The notes: generated by a model from the letters alone, not told the origin. A stretch of 64,000 nt of DNA from Methylobacterium radiodurans (GCF_003173735.1 NZ_CP029551.1:2690001-2754000), one strand, 5' to 3'. Shown: positions 18,828-31,187, counted from the stretch's first letter. Program-made: numbers and translations.

Positions 18828-19940
18828 TCAGGCCGGGCGGTTCGCCGCAGTCCCACCGAGATGGAAGACCCGGTGCGGCACGAGCTCGCCGCGCTCCACG
18901 TCGCCGACCGCGACGAGGATGCCGCCGCAGGTGGCGAAGGCCTTGCCAGCGGCCGGCGCGTCGCGCCCGCGCAGGATCACCGGTTGTCCGCGCATCAGGC
19001 GCAGGGCCATGTCGCGGGAGACCGCCGTCGAGGGCACGCCGTCGAGCGCCGTCTCGACCGGCTGGAGATGGGCGAGGTTGGCATCCGGGTTCTCGTTGTC
19101 GAGACCCGCGACCTGGCAAGCGACCGCCTCCATGAAAGGGCCGACGCGGGTACGCCGGAGCGCCGCGATGTGGCCGTAGCAGCCGAGCATGCGCCCGAGG
19201 TCGCGGGCGATGGCGCGCACGTAGGTGCCCTTGCCGCACTCCGCCTCGATCACCGTGTGGTCGCCGGTATGCTCGACGATCGCCAGGTGGTCGATCTGCA
19301 CGCGGCGAGGGGCGAGTTCCACCACCTCGCCCTCGCGGGCGAGATCGTAGGCGCGCTCGCCCTGGATCTTGATGGCGGAGAAGCGCGGCGGCACCTGCTC
19401 GATCGAGCCGAGGAAGGTCGGCAGCGCGGCCTCGACGGCCTCGCGGCTCGGGCGCGCCTCGCTGGTGGCGACCTGGCGGCCCTCACCGTCGTCGGTGTCG
19501 GTCTCGACGCCCCAAGCGACGGTGAAGCGGTAGGCCTTGCGGCCGTCCATCACGAACGGGACGGTCTTCGTCGCCTCGCCCAGCGCGATCGGCAGGATGC
19601 CCGACGCCAGCGGATCGAGCGTGCCGGCATGGCCCGCCTTCTTGGCGTTGAACAGGCGCTTCACCACCGCGACCGCGTGGGTCGAGGTCATGCCGACGCC
19701 CTTGTCGAGGATGACCCAGCCGGAGACGTCGCGGCGTTTCGGGCGGTCGGGCCGGGGCCCGCGCTGCGGACGGCGCTCGCCGTGGCCCTCACCTTGGCGC
19801 TCGCCCTGGAAGCGGCGCTCGCGGGACGGGGGCATCTCGGCGGCGGCCGGGCGCTCCGGGGGCGGAAACTCGTTGATCAAAGCCGTGTCTGTCCTCTCGA
19901 GCGGCGGCGGGATGGCGTCGAAGCCCGCTTCCGTGTGCAT
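18828..19940 (-). CDS. truB: tRNA pseudouridine(55) synthase TruB
   Basis: About 370 aa. After a disordered Pro/Glu/Arg-rich N-terminal extension of about 70 residues comes the TruB core: [42 protein letters not shown] with the catalytic Asp, [30 protein letters not shown], and [12 protein letters not shown]. The C-terminal PUA-like part begins near GRDAPA. It converts U55 to pseudouridine in the T-loop of tRNAs. The start is uncertain: ATG 19940 lacks a good RBS, and an ATG within the linker would also leave the core intact. An inverted repeat GCCCGGT-N3-ACCGGGC (19953-19969) lies in the short gap after rbfA. Confidence 0.94.
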   Translation of the reverse strand: MHTEAGFDAIPPPLERTDTALINEFPPPERPAAAEMPPSRERRFQGERQGEGHGERRPQRGPRPDRPKRRDVSGWVILDKGVGMTSTHAVAVVKRLFNAKKAGHAGTLDPLASGILPIALGEATKTVPFVMDGRKAYRFTVAWGVETDTDDGEGRQVATSEARPSREAVEAALPTFLGSIEQVPPRFSAIKIQGERAYDLAREGEVVELAPRRVQIDHLAIVEHTGDHTVIEAECGKGTYVRAIARDLGRMLGCYGHIAALRRTRVGPFMEAVACQVAGLDNENPDANLAHLQPVETALDGVPSTAVSRDMALRLMRGQPVILRGRDAPAAGKAFATCGGILVAVGDVERGELVPHRVFHLGGTAANRPA

Positions 19941-19992
19941 CGGGGTTCTGGCGCCCGGTGATACCGGGCGGGCGATCTGCGGCAGACCCGGG

Positions 19993-20430
19993 TCAATGCC
20001 CGGGACCGGCATCCGGTTCGGCCGCGTCATCGTCGTCGGGGCGATCAAGGTCGCGCTTCACCCGCTCGTCGCGCAGCAGGCGATCGATGCGAGCGGCCTC
20101 GTCGAAGGTCTCATCGCGGCGGAAGCGCAGCTCTGGCGCGTATTTGAGGTTCACCCGGCGGGCGACCTCCTGGCGCAGGACCTTGCGGTTGCGGTCGAGG
20201 GCCGCCAGCACTGGCGCCTCGTCCTGGCCGCCGAGCGGCATAATGTAGGCGGTGGCGAGCTTGAGATCCGGCGACATCCGCACCTCCGGCACGGTGATGA
20301 CGTGCGAGGACAGGGTCGGATCCTGCACGTCGCCGCGCTGGAGCACCTCCGCGAGCGCGTGGCGCACGAGTTCGGCCACGCGCTGCTGGCGTTGCGAGGG
20401 GCCGGTTGGGGAAGGTTTCTGGGCCATCAT
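19993..20430 (-). CDS. rbfA: Ribosome-binding factor A
   Basis: 145-aa KH-like 30S maturation factor: [53 protein letters not shown] and [25 protein letters not shown] are all diagnostic. The C-terminus is an acidic tail. Tandem ATGs at 20430/20427 are the best starts; a TTG at 20481 would fall inside the infB terminator. It sits between infB and truB in the usual order, but separated from infB by a strong intrinsic terminator. Confidence 0.95.
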   Translation of the reverse strand: MMAQKPSPTGPSQRQQRVAELVRHALAEVLQRGDVQDPTLSSHVITVPEVRMSPDLKLATAYIMPLGGQDEAPVLAALDRNRKVLRQEVARRVNLKYAPELRFRRDETFDEAARIDRLLRDERVKRDLDRPDDDDAAEPDAGPGH

Positions 20431-20480
20431 CCAAAAGCGATCTGGCACCGCGGCGGAGTCGGCCGGCGCGGAGCGGGACA

Positions 20481-20518
20481 ATAGAAAACGGCGGCTGCAG
20501 CCCGGGCTGCAGCCGCCG
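20481..20518 (-). terminator. Intrinsic terminator after infB
   Basis: A 30-base perfect palindrome (20489-20518, centre CCCGGG) is followed on the minus strand by TTTTCTATT. It lies 24 bases after the infB stop and 51 bases before the rbfA start, so it should cut or attenuate read-through from the nusA-infB operon into rbfA-truB. Confidence 0.9.
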
Positions 20519-20541
20519 CGACCGGCCTTGAAAAGACCGCG

Positions 20542-23484
<2,943 letters not shown>

Positions 23485-23659
23485 TCAGTTCGAACCCTTG
23501 AGGGTTTCCATCGTCCCGTGAACCGGCGCCCCCTTGAGCGCCGACCTGACTCGTTCTGAGCAGGAAGCGGTGAGCTCAAGCCCACGGATCCGGCCAAGAA
23601 TTCCTTAGATGTCGCATCCCGCTCGGACGCGGGCTTCGAACCCGCAACCGCCCGGAGGC

Positions 23660-24388
23660 TCAGGCACCCCCCGGCGGAGGCAGGACGCCCCCGTCTTCGC
23701 GTGCAGAGCCCGGCTCCTCGATCGCCGTACCGGCGCCCTCGAAGGAGCGTAGCCGACGCCAACGCGCCAGGCAGCCGGTGGCTCCGACTCCTGCGACGAG
23801 CGCAGCGTGTATCACATGATCCCGACCCAAGGCCATGTCCAATTCGTCTTCAGACAGGTCATCCACGATCGGGATCCCCGATATGGAGCTGCCATGCCGC
23901 CGGTGCAATGCCGCGACGAGCTTGCGGCGCCCGTCGGGACTCGCCTCAGCGGCGTGGATTAGGGCTGCAACGCCGGGCTCGCCGCCGATCGCCGACTCGA
24001 CCTTCGAGAAGCCGGCGACGATGCAGCCCGCCTTGTTGGCGAGCGCGATCGCCTGGCGCAGATCCTCGCGCAGCGCCAGGGCGATCCGGTCGGGCAGGTC
24101 GGCCGGCACGGCGCCGGCCTTGCCCCGGAAGGCGCGCTGGAACTGCCGCCGCTTCACCGCCTCCGCCACCGTGTCGCGGCGCGCCGTCACCCAGGCCCCG
24201 CGGCCCGGAAGGCGCGCCCGCAGGTCCGGCACCACCGCACCATCGGGGCCCAGCACGAACCGAATCATCACCTCGGGCGCCTGGACGGCACGCGTGACGA
24301 TGCAGGTGCGCTGCGGCATCCGGCGCCCCATACCCGGGCCGGCGTCGAGCGCCGGCTCCTCGCCCGTATCGATCTCGGCGGCCTCCAC
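23660..24388 (-). CDS. ylxR: YlxR-family RNA-binding protein with L7Ae-like C-terminal domain
   Basis: 242 aa. The N-terminal DUF448/YlxR domain (about 20-100) has the signature RTCIVTRAVQAPEVMIRFVLGPDG and LPGRGAWVTA. The C-terminal half (about 100-185) has the helix-sheet pattern and AIALANKAGCIVAGFSKVESAI of the ribosomal L7Ae/L30e-like fold, followed by a disordered tail. This two-domain form is common in alphaproteobacteria, encoded between nusA and infB. YlxR binds nucleic acid and in some bacteria modulates RNase P or transcription; the role here is inferred. The start lies 20 bases after the nusA stop. Confidence 0.9.
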   Translation of the reverse strand: MEAAEIDTGEEPALDAGPGMGRRMPQRTCIVTRAVQAPEVMIRFVLGPDGAVVPDLRARLPGRGAWVTARRDTVAEAVKRRQFQRAFRGKAGAVPADLPDRIALALREDLRQAIALANKAGCIVAGFSKVESAIGGEPGVAALIHAAEASPDGRRKLVAALHRRHGSSISGIPIVDDLSEDELDMALGRDHVIHAALVAGVGATGCLARWRRLRSFEGAGTAIEEPGSAREDGGVLPPPGGA

Positions 24389-24408
24389 GGCGCGGCTCCC
24401 CGCCTGCT

Positions 24409-26028
24409 TCAGGCCTGCGCCTCGGTGGGCTCGGCCTCGGCCTCACCCTCGCCCTCAACGGCCTCCGATTCCTCGGGCGCGGCCTCGATCCAGCCCGCCC
24501 GCACGCGGGCGGCCATGATCATGGCCTCCGCCTCGGCCCGCGACAGGTCGAACCCGTCGAGATAGCCGGCGTGGCGCACGGCCTCGGGGCCGCGCCCCTC
24601 CGTGTAGCCGACGAGGTCGTCGGTGGCGCAGCCCGCCAGATCCTCGACCGTCTTCACGTCGTTCTCGCCGAAGGCGACCAGCATCGGCGTCGTCACACCG
24701 TCGATCTCGCGCAGCTCGTCCTCGACGCCGAGTTCGCGGCGGCGGTCGTCGTGCTCCTGCTCGATGCGTGCGAGGTGCTCCTGGGCGCGCGCCTGGATCT
24801 CGGCACCGGTCTCCTCGTCGAGGCCCTGGATGTTCGAGAGTTCCTGCGTGTCGACGTAGGCGATCTCCTCGACGTTGCGGAAGCCCTCGGCCGCCAGAAG
24901 CTGGCCGACCGTCTCATCGACGTCGAGCGCCTCCATGAAGACCTGGGTCCGCTCGGCGAATTCCTTCTGGCGGCGCTCAGATTCCTCGGCCTCGGTCAGG
25001 ATGTCGATGTCCCAGCCGGTGAGCTGCGAGGCCAGCCGCACGTTCTGGCCGCGGCGGCCGATGGCGAGCGAGAGCTGGTCGTCGGGCACCACCACCTCGA
25101 TGCGGTCGGCCTCCTCGTCGAGCACCACCTTCACCACTTCCGCCGGCTGGAGCGCGTTGACGATGAAGGTCGCCTGGTCCTCGGACCAGGGAATGATGTC
25201 GATCTTCTCGCCCTGCAGCTCGCCGACCACCGCCTGGACGCGGGATCCGCGCATGCCGACGCAGGCGCCGACCGGATCGATCGAGCCGTCGCGCGAGATC
25301 ACCGCGATCTTGGCGCGCGAGCCCGGGTCGCGGGCGACCGCCTTCACCTCGACGATGCCGTCGTAGATCTCGGGCACCTCCTGGCCGAAGAGCTTGGCCA
25401 TGAACTGCGGGTGCGAGCGGGACAGGAAGATCTGCGGTCCGCGCACCTCGCGGCGCACGTCGAACAGGTAGGAGCGGATGCGGTCGCCGGGACGGAATGT
25501 CTCGCGCGGGATCATCTCGTCGCGGCGCACGATGCCCTCGCCGCGGCCGAGATCGACGATGACGTTGCCGTACTCGACGCGCTTGACGAGGCCGTTGACG
25601 ACCTCGCCGATCCGGTCGCGGTACTCCTCGTACTGGCGGTCGCGCTCGGCGTCGCGCACCTTCTGGACGATGACCTGCTTGGCCGACTGCGCCGCGACGC
25701 GGCCGAAATCGAAGGGCGGCAGGGTATCGGAGATCACGTCGCCGACGAGCGCGCCGGGATTGTAGCGGCGGGCCTGGTCGAGGGTGATCTCGCGGGCGTC
25801 GTTCTCGACCTCGTCGACCACGAGCAGGTGGCGCGAGAGGCGCAGAGCCCCGGTCTTGGGGTCGATCTCGGCGTGCACGTCGGTCTCGGCGCCGTAGCGC
25901 GAGCGAGCGGCCTTGGCGATCGCCTCCTCCATCGCCTCGATCACGATCTGGCGGTCGATCACCTTCTCGCGGGCGACCGCGTCGGCGATCTGCAGGAGTT
26001 CGAGCCTGTTGGCGCTGACAACGGCCAT
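24409..26028 (-). CDS. nusA: Transcription termination/antitermination factor NusA
   Basis: 539 aa. The N-terminal RNAP-binding domain ([30 protein letters not shown]) is followed by an S1 domain (about 135-200), KH1 and KH2 domains ([26 protein letters not shown], then [21 protein letters not shown]), and two C-terminal acidic-repeat/helix-hairpin-helix modules ([27 protein letters not shown]). The tail is very acidic. It is the second gene of the rimP-nusA-ylxR-infB operon, 72 bases after rimP. Confidence 0.98.
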   Translation of the reverse strand: MAVVSANRLELLQIADAVAREKVIDRQIVIEAMEEAIAKAARSRYGAETDVHAEIDPKTGALRLSRHLLVVDEVENDAREITLDQARRYNPGALVGDVISDTLPPFDFGRVAAQSAKQVIVQKVRDAERDRQYEEYRDRIGEVVNGLVKRVEYGNVIVDLGRGEGIVRRDEMIPRETFRPGDRIRSYLFDVRREVRGPQIFLSRSHPQFMAKLFGQEVPEIYDGIVEVKAVARDPGSRAKIAVISRDGSIDPVGACVGMRGSRVQAVVGELQGEKIDIIPWSEDQATFIVNALQPAEVVKVVLDEEADRIEVVVPDDQLSLAIGRRGQNVRLASQLTGWDIDILTEAEESERRQKEFAERTQVFMEALDVDETVGQLLAAEGFRNVEEIAYVDTQELSNIQGLDEETGAEIQARAQEHLARIEQEHDDRRRELGVEDELREIDGVTTPMLVAFGENDVKTVEDLAGCATDDLVGYTEGRGPEAVRHAGYLDGFDLSRAEAEAMIMAARVRAGWIEAAPEESEAVEGEGEAEAEPTEAQA

Positions 26029-26100
26029 GGTTCAGGTCCTTTCCGTTCGGATACGGTGTTCAGGGGCCGCGGGAGCGGCGGAAAACGGGTGGCGCCGCGC

Positions 26101-26892
26101 TCAGTGGAACGAGTCGCGGTCCTTGAGGCGGTTCGCCTTGGTGATCACGGGCTTCCTCGGGCCGGGCCCCTTGGCGGGCTTGGCAGAGGACTTGGCCTTC
26201 ACGGGCCGGTCCGCCTTCGGCTTCGGGCGCTTCGGGGCCGGAATGAAGCGAACCTGCGGCGCGGCCTCCTCCTCGGGCTCCTCGTCCTCCTCCGGCCCGT
26301 CGGCGTCCTCGTCCGGCGGGCCGCCCCGGCGGAGCGACTCACGGATCAGGTCGTCGGTGAGCACGAGATGCGCCTCGGCGAGGTCGGCGAGCGGCAGCAC
26401 GATGCGGCTCGGCAGGCCCTCCTTCACGTCGGGCAGGTCGATCGGCACGGTGAGCATCGCGGCGTCGGGCTCGCCCAGGATGCCGCGGAAGCGCTTGCGG
26501 CCGTCGAGCGGGCGGGCAAGCTCGACCTTGGCCTCGTAGCCGGCCCAGCGGGCGAAGTCGGAGACCCGCACCAGCGGCCGGTCGATGCCCGGCGAGGAGA
26601 TCTCGAGGTTGTAGGCGCCGCCGACAGGGTCATCGAGATCGAGGAGCGGCGAGATCGTGCGGCTCACCGCCTCGCAATCCTCGATCGCGCAGAGCCCGTC
26701 GGGCCGCTCGACCATGATCTGCACCGTGGCGTTGCCGCCCGATGTCACCTTCACCCGCACGAGCCGGTAGCCCAGCCCCTCGACCGCGCCCTCGATCACC
26801 TGGACGACGCGGGCGGCAACGCCGCTCTCCGTGACGAGGCGCTTCTCGGGGGTGGGATTCTCGGGTGTGATGCTCTCGGGGGCTTCCGCCAT
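26101..26892 (-). CDS. rimP: Ribosome maturation factor RimP
   Basis: 263 aa, longer than the usual ~150-170 because of a C-terminal extension. The core has [45 protein letters not shown] and [23 protein letters not shown], which are diagnostic. From about residue 185 the protein becomes an acidic stretch ([18 protein letters not shown]) followed by a Lys/Pro-rich basic tail, probably disordered. The ATG at 26892 was chosen over longer in-frame extension because it begins just before the conserved core. First gene of the nusA operon, divergent from the acetyltransferase gene. Confidence 0.95.
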   Translation of the reverse strand: MAEAPESITPENPTPEKRLVTESGVAARVVQVIEGAVEGLGYRLVRVKVTSGGNATVQIMVERPDGLCAIEDCEAVSRTISPLLDLDDPVGGAYNLEISSPGIDRPLVRVSDFARWAGYEAKVELARPLDGRKRFRGILGEPDAAMLTVPIDLPDVKEGLPSRIVLPLADLAEAHLVLTDDLIRESLRRGGPPDEDADGPEEDEEPEEEAAPQVRFIPAPKRPKPKADRPVKAKSSAKPAKGPGPRKPVITKANRLKDRDSFH

Positions 26893-27132
26893 GCTGGTCT
26901 CGCGATTCCGGGCGCCCGCGGGGCGCGTGATCGACAGCGGGATGCGGCAATAAAAAAGAGCGGGCCCCGGGGGACCCACTCCGAACCGCAGCCTCTCGAC
27001 TGCCATCAGAACTGTTGGTGCGTAGATAACCCCGGACCGGGGCAAGTTCAAGTTCCCGGAGCCGAGATCTCCACGCTCTCGCCCTCTCGGCGCGCCACCT
27101 TGCGCGCTCCCGCGACCGAATCAGGAGCCCGC

Positions 27133-27780
27133 ATGGCCCACGACGCGCGTACCGGACCGGACCCGGGCCGGTTGCACCCGCTGGCGGACCATCCGCGGGT
27201 CACCTTCATCCGCAACCTCGACCTGCCATCGAACGTCGAGGTCGGCGCCTACACCTACTACGACGACCCGGCGGGACCCCGCGCCTTCCTCGACAACATC
27301 CTGTACCACTTCGCCTTCCTGGGCGATCGCCTCGTGATCGGGCGCTTCTGCGCGATCGCGGCCGGCACACGCTTCCTGATGAACGGCGGCAACCACAGGC
27401 TCGACGCGCCCTCGACCTACCCGTTCGCGATCTTCGGCGGCGCCTGGGCGACGGTGCCCGCCGGCAAGTTCCCGAACCGGGGCGACACGGTCGTCGGCAA
27501 CGACGTCTGGCTCGGCTACGAGACCACGATCCTGCCGGGCGTCACGATCGGCGACGGCGCTGTCGTCGCGGCCAAGTCCGTGGTGAGCGCCGACGTGCCG
27601 CCCTACGCGATCGTGGCCGGCAACCCGGCCCGGGTCGTGCGGATGCGCTTTTCGGACGCCGACATCGCCCGGCTCGTGGCGATCGCGTGGTGGGACTGGG
27701 ACGCGGACCGGATCACGGCCCATCTCGGCGCGATCGGCGACGGCGACGTCGATGCGCTGGAGGCCGCCGCCTCAGCGTGA
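27133..27780 (+). CDS. CatB/Vat-type hexapeptide-repeat O-acetyltransferase
   Basis: 215-aa left-handed beta-helix protein of the xenobiotic acetyltransferase group (type B chloramphenicol/streptogramin acetyltransferases). The hexapeptide ladder is visible: LVIGRFCAIAAGTRFLMNGGNHRLDAPSTYPF with the candidate catalytic His, then DTVVGNDVWLGYETTILPGVTIGDGAVVAAKSVVSADVPPYAIVAGNPARVV. Members use acetyl-CoA; many chromosomal homologues have no known resistance role, so the substrate is open. An AGGAG ribosome-binding site precedes the ATG. It is monocistronic and divergent from rimP. Confidence 0.88.
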   Translation: MAHDARTGPDPGRLHPLADHPRVTFIRNLDLPSNVEVGAYTYYDDPAGPRAFLDNILYHFAFLGDRLVIGRFCAIAAGTRFLMNGGNHRLDAPSTYPFAIFGGAWATVPAGKFPNRGDTVVGNDVWLGYETTILPGVTIGDGAVVAAKSVVSADVPPYAIVAGNPARVVRMRFSDADIARLVAIAWWDWDADRITAHLGAIGDGDVDALEAAASA

Positions 27781-27915
27781 GGCGGCGTAGGGCACGGCCG
27801 GCGGCGTCAGCGGCGGCGCGTGCTCGACGCGGAGCAGAGCCACGACCCAGAGGGCCAGCAGGCAGAGGAGGCAAACCTCGCGACGGCGGAGGCGCGGCGG
27901 TTCCGGAACGAGCAT
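27772..27915 (-). CDS. Possible small single-pass membrane protein
   Basis: 47-codon frame: a basic N-terminus (RLRRRE), a hydrophobic helix VCLLCLLALWVVALL at about residues 15-29, then a proline-rich tail. An AGGA Shine-Dalgarno lies eight bases before ATG 27915, and an in-frame ATG nine bases earlier is also possible. It overlaps the 3' end of the acetyltransferase gene by nine bases. Support is limited to RBS, composition and one transmembrane segment; it could be fortuitous. Confidence 0.35.
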   Translation of the reverse strand: MLVPEPPRLRRREVCLLCLLALWVVALLRVEHAPPLTPPAVPYAASR

Positions 27916-28030
27916 GGCGGGCATCCTGTGAGGAGCCCCCCCTGTGCCGCAGCGATGGTTCCGCATTGTGCGGGAAAGTACCCACATAGTTCGCGTCCGA
28001 GAGAAGCGCGCGGCTCCCTTCATCGGTCAC

Positions 28031-28894
28031 TCAGCCTAGCCCCTCCTCGATGGGAAACGGCGTCGGCTCCCACCAGCGCTCGACGCCGTGGAACCGCGCC
28101 GCCTCGGCCTCCCAACGGTGGAGGATGGCCGCAAGCGCTGAGCGGTCGCCGGTCCGCAGCGGTTCGACAACTTCGAGGATGCGGCGGCGCTTCTTACGAT
28201 AGCCGGTACAGAGGTAGGCCTTCTCCCAAGCCTGGATGGCAGCCCGTTTCCTTTGGCCAGGCTTCGGATAGTCGATCTGGTCCGGCGGCTCGTAGTCGCC
28301 GTAGCTGTCCGTCTCGTACCACTTCCAGACCTGCGCGAGGAACGTGCGCGCTTCGTCGAGGCACCCCTCCGCTATCGCGATCGCCATGCGCTGTTCATCG
28401 TGCAGTCTGCCATCAGGAACAATGTAGCGACGGTAGAAATCCAAGTAAGCACGGTGATCCGCGGACATGGGACGCAGCAATGGCAACACCTGTTCCTCAA
28501 CCGCGCGTGTGAAAATGCGGTCGATGCCGGGGGCCGTCCATTCCCAGAGACCGACACTCGCTCGCCATGCGTCATGCGCTGCCGAAGCTGGCAGAGGTCC
28601 GAATCTGTGTTCTAGGAGATACTCTCGTGTGAACGGAGCCGGACGAGGCTTCCGTGGAAAATATTCTGTATAACTGCAGACCTGCTCTTCGGTGCTTGCG
28701 CCTACCCAGTAGAGCGGAGTGACGTTAAATTTGGGGTAGAATAAATTCTTGTCCCTACAACTTTTGATCCATATTCCGGCTATACAGTGTTTAATGGGCC
28801 GGATCCAGATCGAAAATCTATCGATCTGGACCAGATCAGAATTGCGCTTCAAGAGACTTCGAGAAAGCCAACGTCTCTGCTCGATTGTGGTCAT
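28031..28894 (-). CDS. Putative immunity protein for the upstream nuclease toxin
   Basis: 287-aa protein of no family I recognise, rich in Trp, Tyr and Arg (for example WKWYETDSYGDYEPPDQIDYP and VERWWEPTPFP). No signal peptide or transmembrane helix. Its ATG overlaps the stop of the preceding predicted toxin gene (ATGA), the tight coupling expected of a toxin-immunity pair. The 5' part, about 28600-28900, is markedly lower in G+C than surrounding genes, which points to transfer. The immunity role is inferred from position and coupling only; a second effector-associated function (chaperone, adaptor) is possible. Confidence 0.5.
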   Translation of the reverse strand: MTTIEQRRWLSRSLLKRNSDLVQIDRFSIWIRPIKHCIAGIWIKSCRDKNLFYPKFNVTPLYWVGASTEEQVCSYTEYFPRKPRPAPFTREYLLEHRFGPLPASAAHDAWRASVGLWEWTAPGIDRIFTRAVEEQVLPLLRPMSADHRAYLDFYRRYIVPDGRLHDEQRMAIAIAEGCLDEARTFLAQVWKWYETDSYGDYEPPDQIDYPKPGQRKRAAIQAWEKAYLCTGYRKKRRRILEVVEPLRTGDRSALAAILHRWEAEAARFHGVERWWEPTPFPIEEGLG

Positions 28895-29979
28895 GTGCGC
28901 GGCCTTACCTGAATGACGATGATCCGCTGCGTCGTCGGGAAATGTTTCTTCGCAGCGGACGCGTAGCGCACCGCGTTCGACCAAACGAGGCCGCGGCTCC
29001 CTGTCTTGTGGTCATAGACGCAGGTGACCGTGGGCCGGGCCTGATGGTAGATGTCGAGCCGGCTCGTCCCTGCCGGGTTGGTGAAGATCTCGAACCCGTC
29101 TCGATCGATCGAGAGTTCCGACTTGAAGTTACTATCGTCTTGATCTTTGACCCAGCGATCCATGCGAGCGTGAACCTCGATGCCGATCTGGCTGGGCGTT
29201 CGAAGCCGGCCCTCCCGCCGAACGGCCGCGTTGACCGCGTCGAGTCGAGTCTGGATCTCTCCAGTCTTCGGACAGGCAGCCTCGAGGTCCTGCTGATCGA
29301 CCCGTCCGACCCAGATCGCCGGCATCTCCCTGAAGTCCTCTGCCCCGCGGAACTCGTGCGCCGTGGTGCCGAGGACGGTGCCGTAGCCGCCGCGTCTCGC
29401 TGACAGGAACGAGAACAGCGTGCCGGCGAGTTCCAGCGTGCGCAGGACCTGCGCGGCCACCACCGCGGCCGGAACCGCCGGAAGGAGGGCCGGCTGGATC
29501 GTCGCGTCCGGCTCGACGCCGTTCGCCGTGAAGGTGCTGCGCCCCAGGATCTCGCCGGAGACGCCGTCGCGGATGGTCTGCGTCGCGCCCAGCGTCTCGA
29601 AGATCCGGCTCTCGCCGTCCGGCGCGGTGACCGCGTGCTGCTCGTCGAAGTCGCGCCGGCCCGCGCGGATGCGGATCGAGAGGATGCGGGTCCCGTCTTC
29701 GAGACGGGTCTCCTCTCGGCTCTGCGCGGGCTCGGCCTCGGGCATCTGGGCCCATTGCGGCGTGACCAGCCGCAGCACCTCGGGATCGACGGCGCCACCG
29801 CCGCCGCCGGCGACCCACTGCCCGCCGTCCGATTGCCCGGCCGGAGCGCGCGGCTGGTCGGACCAGCCCTTCCGCCACAGGGCGTGCTCCAGGCGGAGCA
29901 GCTTCGTGTCGAGGGAGAGCCCGGCCAGGACACCCCTCAGCTGCCGGATCTCGTCACCGACCGGTTCCCGTCTCGTCAT
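28891..29979 (-). CDS. Predicted polymorphic-type toxin with C-terminal PD-(D/E)xK-like nuclease domain
   Basis: 362 aa. The N-terminal region contains QPRAPAGQSDGGQW (about 43-55) and a glycine run, a linker motif I associate with alphaproteobacterial effector-like proteins. The middle is a beta-rich segment and a hydrophobic helix near 190-215. The C-terminal 100 residues follow a PD-(D/E)xK nuclease pattern: GIEVH with Glu268, Glu288 in KSEL, RLDIY with Asp309, and VYDHKTG with Asp323 and Lys325. No signal peptide is evident, so any secretion route is unknown. The downstream overlapping gene would be the immunity partner. The fold call is my motif reading, not a database match. Confidence 0.55.
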   Translation of the reverse strand: MTRREPVGDEIRQLRGVLAGLSLDTKLLRLEHALWRKGWSDQPRAPAGQSDGGQWVAGGGGGAVDPEVLRLVTPQWAQMPEAEPAQSREETRLEDGTRILSIRIRAGRRDFDEQHAVTAPDGESRIFETLGATQTIRDGVSGEILGRSTFTANGVEPDATIQPALLPAVPAAVVAAQVLRTLELAGTLFSFLSARRGGYGTVLGTTAHEFRGAEDFREMPAIWVGRVDQQDLEAACPKTGEIQTRLDAVNAAVRREGRLRTPSQIGIEVHARMDRWVKDQDDSNFKSELSIDRDGFEIFTNPAGTSRLDIYHQARPTVTCVYDHKTGSRGLVWSNAVRYASAAKKHFPTTQRIIVIQVRPRT

Positions 29980-30059
29980 GGCGCCGACCCAAATCGCCCT
30001 CGATTAGGATCAAATACCAGAACAAAAAAGGAATATCCAGTTATAATTCCTATATCCGG
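29980..30059 (-). promoter_or_regulatory. A+T-rich upstream region of the toxin gene
   Basis: About 60 bases (30003-30060) are strikingly A+T-rich for this genome, with a TATAAC-like hexamer on the minus strand and repeated GGATAT. It is the probable promoter region for the toxin-immunity pair; no precise -35/-10 pair can be fixed. Confidence 0.35.
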
Positions 30060-30097
30060 CGAAACGAGAAACGCCGCCCCGCGAGTGGGACGGCGTT
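30060..30097 (-). terminator. Intrinsic terminator after asd
   Basis: Stem AACGCCGTCCCA / TGGGGCGGCGTT with a five-base loop (one mismatch), followed on the minus strand by TTTCTCGTTTC. It lies about 55 bases after the asd stop and separates asd from the toxin gene. Confidence 0.8.
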
Positions 30098-30152
30098 GGA
30101 CGGATCAATCGGGATCCGGCGAGGAGCCGGCGCAGTACCGGCTCGCGAAACC

Positions 30153-31187
30153 TCAGGCCGCTTGCTTGGCCTTGTTCAGGAGCTTGCGGTTGATCAGAAC
30201 CTCGGCGATCTGCACGGCGTTCAGCGCCGCGCCCTTGCGCAGGTTGTCCGAGACGCACCAGAAGTTCAGGCCGTTCTCGATCGTGGCGTCCTCGCGGATG
30301 CGGGAGATGTAGGTCGCGTCCTCGCCGGCCGCCTCGTGGGGCGTGATGTAGCCGCCGTTCTCGCGCTTATCGACCACGAGCACGCCCGGGGCGGCGCGCA
30401 GGATCTCGGTGGCCTGCTCGGGGGTGATCGGGCGCTCGAACTCGACGTTCACCGCTTCCGCGTGCCCGATGAAGACCGGCACGCGCACGGCGGTGGCCGT
30501 GAGCTTGATCTTCGGGTCGAGCATCTTCTTGGTCTCGGCGACCATCTTCCACTCTTCCTTCGTGTAGCCATCCTCCATGAACACGTCGATGTGGGGGATG
30601 ACGTTGAAGGCGATGCGCTTGGTGAACTTGGTGTTCGTCACCTCGCCGGCCGTGAAGACGGCCCGGGTCTGGTTGAACAGCTCGTCCATCGCGTCCTTGC
30701 CGGCGCCGGAGACCGACTGGTAGGTCGAGACCACCACACGCTTGATGCCGGCCGCCTCGTGGAGGGGCTTGAGCGCCACGACGAGCTGGGCCGTCGAGCA
30801 GTTCGGGTTGGCGATGATGTTGCGCTTGGTGAAGCCCGCGATCGCGTCGGCGTTCACCTCGGGCACGATGAGCGGCACGTCCGCGTCGTAGCGGAAGGCC
30901 GACGAGTTATCGATGACCACGCAACCCTGTTGGCCGATGCGGGGGCTCCACTCCTTCGAGGCCTCGCCGCCGGCCGACATCAGGCAGATGTCGGTGTCGG
31001 AGAAGTCGTGCGTGTCGAGGGCTTTGACCTTCAGAATCTTGTCGCCGAAGGAGACCTCCTGACCCTGGCTGCGGCGCGAGGCCAGCGCCACGACCTCGTC
31101 GGCGGGGAACGCCCGCTCGGCCAGGATATCCAGCATCTCGCGGCCCACGTTGCCCGTGGCGCCCACGACGGCGACCTTGTAGCCCAT
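30153..31187 (-). CDS. asd: Aspartate-semialdehyde dehydrogenase
   Basis: 344-aa NADP-dependent enzyme reducing aspartyl phosphate to aspartate semialdehyde for lysine/diaminopimelate, threonine and methionine synthesis. The N-terminal Rossmann motif VAVVGATGNVGREML, RSQGQEV, the catalytic Cys in IIANPNCSTAQLV, and VSTYQSVSGAGK are present. The ATG at 31187 is preceded by CGGAG; the extension to 31355 is not conserved-looking. Monocistronic, ended by the terminator at 30060-30097. Confidence 0.97.
   Translation of the reverse strand: MGYKVAVVGATGNVGREMLDILAERAFPADEVVALASRRSQGQEVSFGDKILKVKALDTHDFSDTDICLMSAGGEASKEWSPRIGQQGCVVIDNSSAFRYDADVPLIVPEVNADAIAGFTKRNIIANPNCSTAQLVVALKPLHEAAGIKRVVVSTYQSVSGAGKDAMDELFNQTRAVFTAGEVTNTKFTKRIAFNVIPHIDVFMEDGYTKEEWKMVAETKKMLDPKIKLTATAVRVPVFIGHAEAVNVEFERPITPEQATEILRAAPGVLVVDKRENGGYITPHEAAGEDATYISRIREDATIENGLNFWCVSDNLRKGAALNAVQIAEVLINRKLLNKAKQAA

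Noticed and set aside
23605..23650. Minus-strand GCGGG-TTCGAAG-CCCGC resembles a complete tRNA T-arm
   Set aside because: No matching acceptor, D-arm or anticodon arm can be built upstream; the would-be 5' half lies in the ylxR coding end.
24571..27132. Very long open plus-strand frame antisense to nusA and rimP
   Set aside because: Such frames arise from codon bias in ~70% G+C genomes; the translation is a Leu/Ala/Arg/His-rich mirror of nusA-rimP, and only the acetyltransferase at 27133-27780 in that frame is real.
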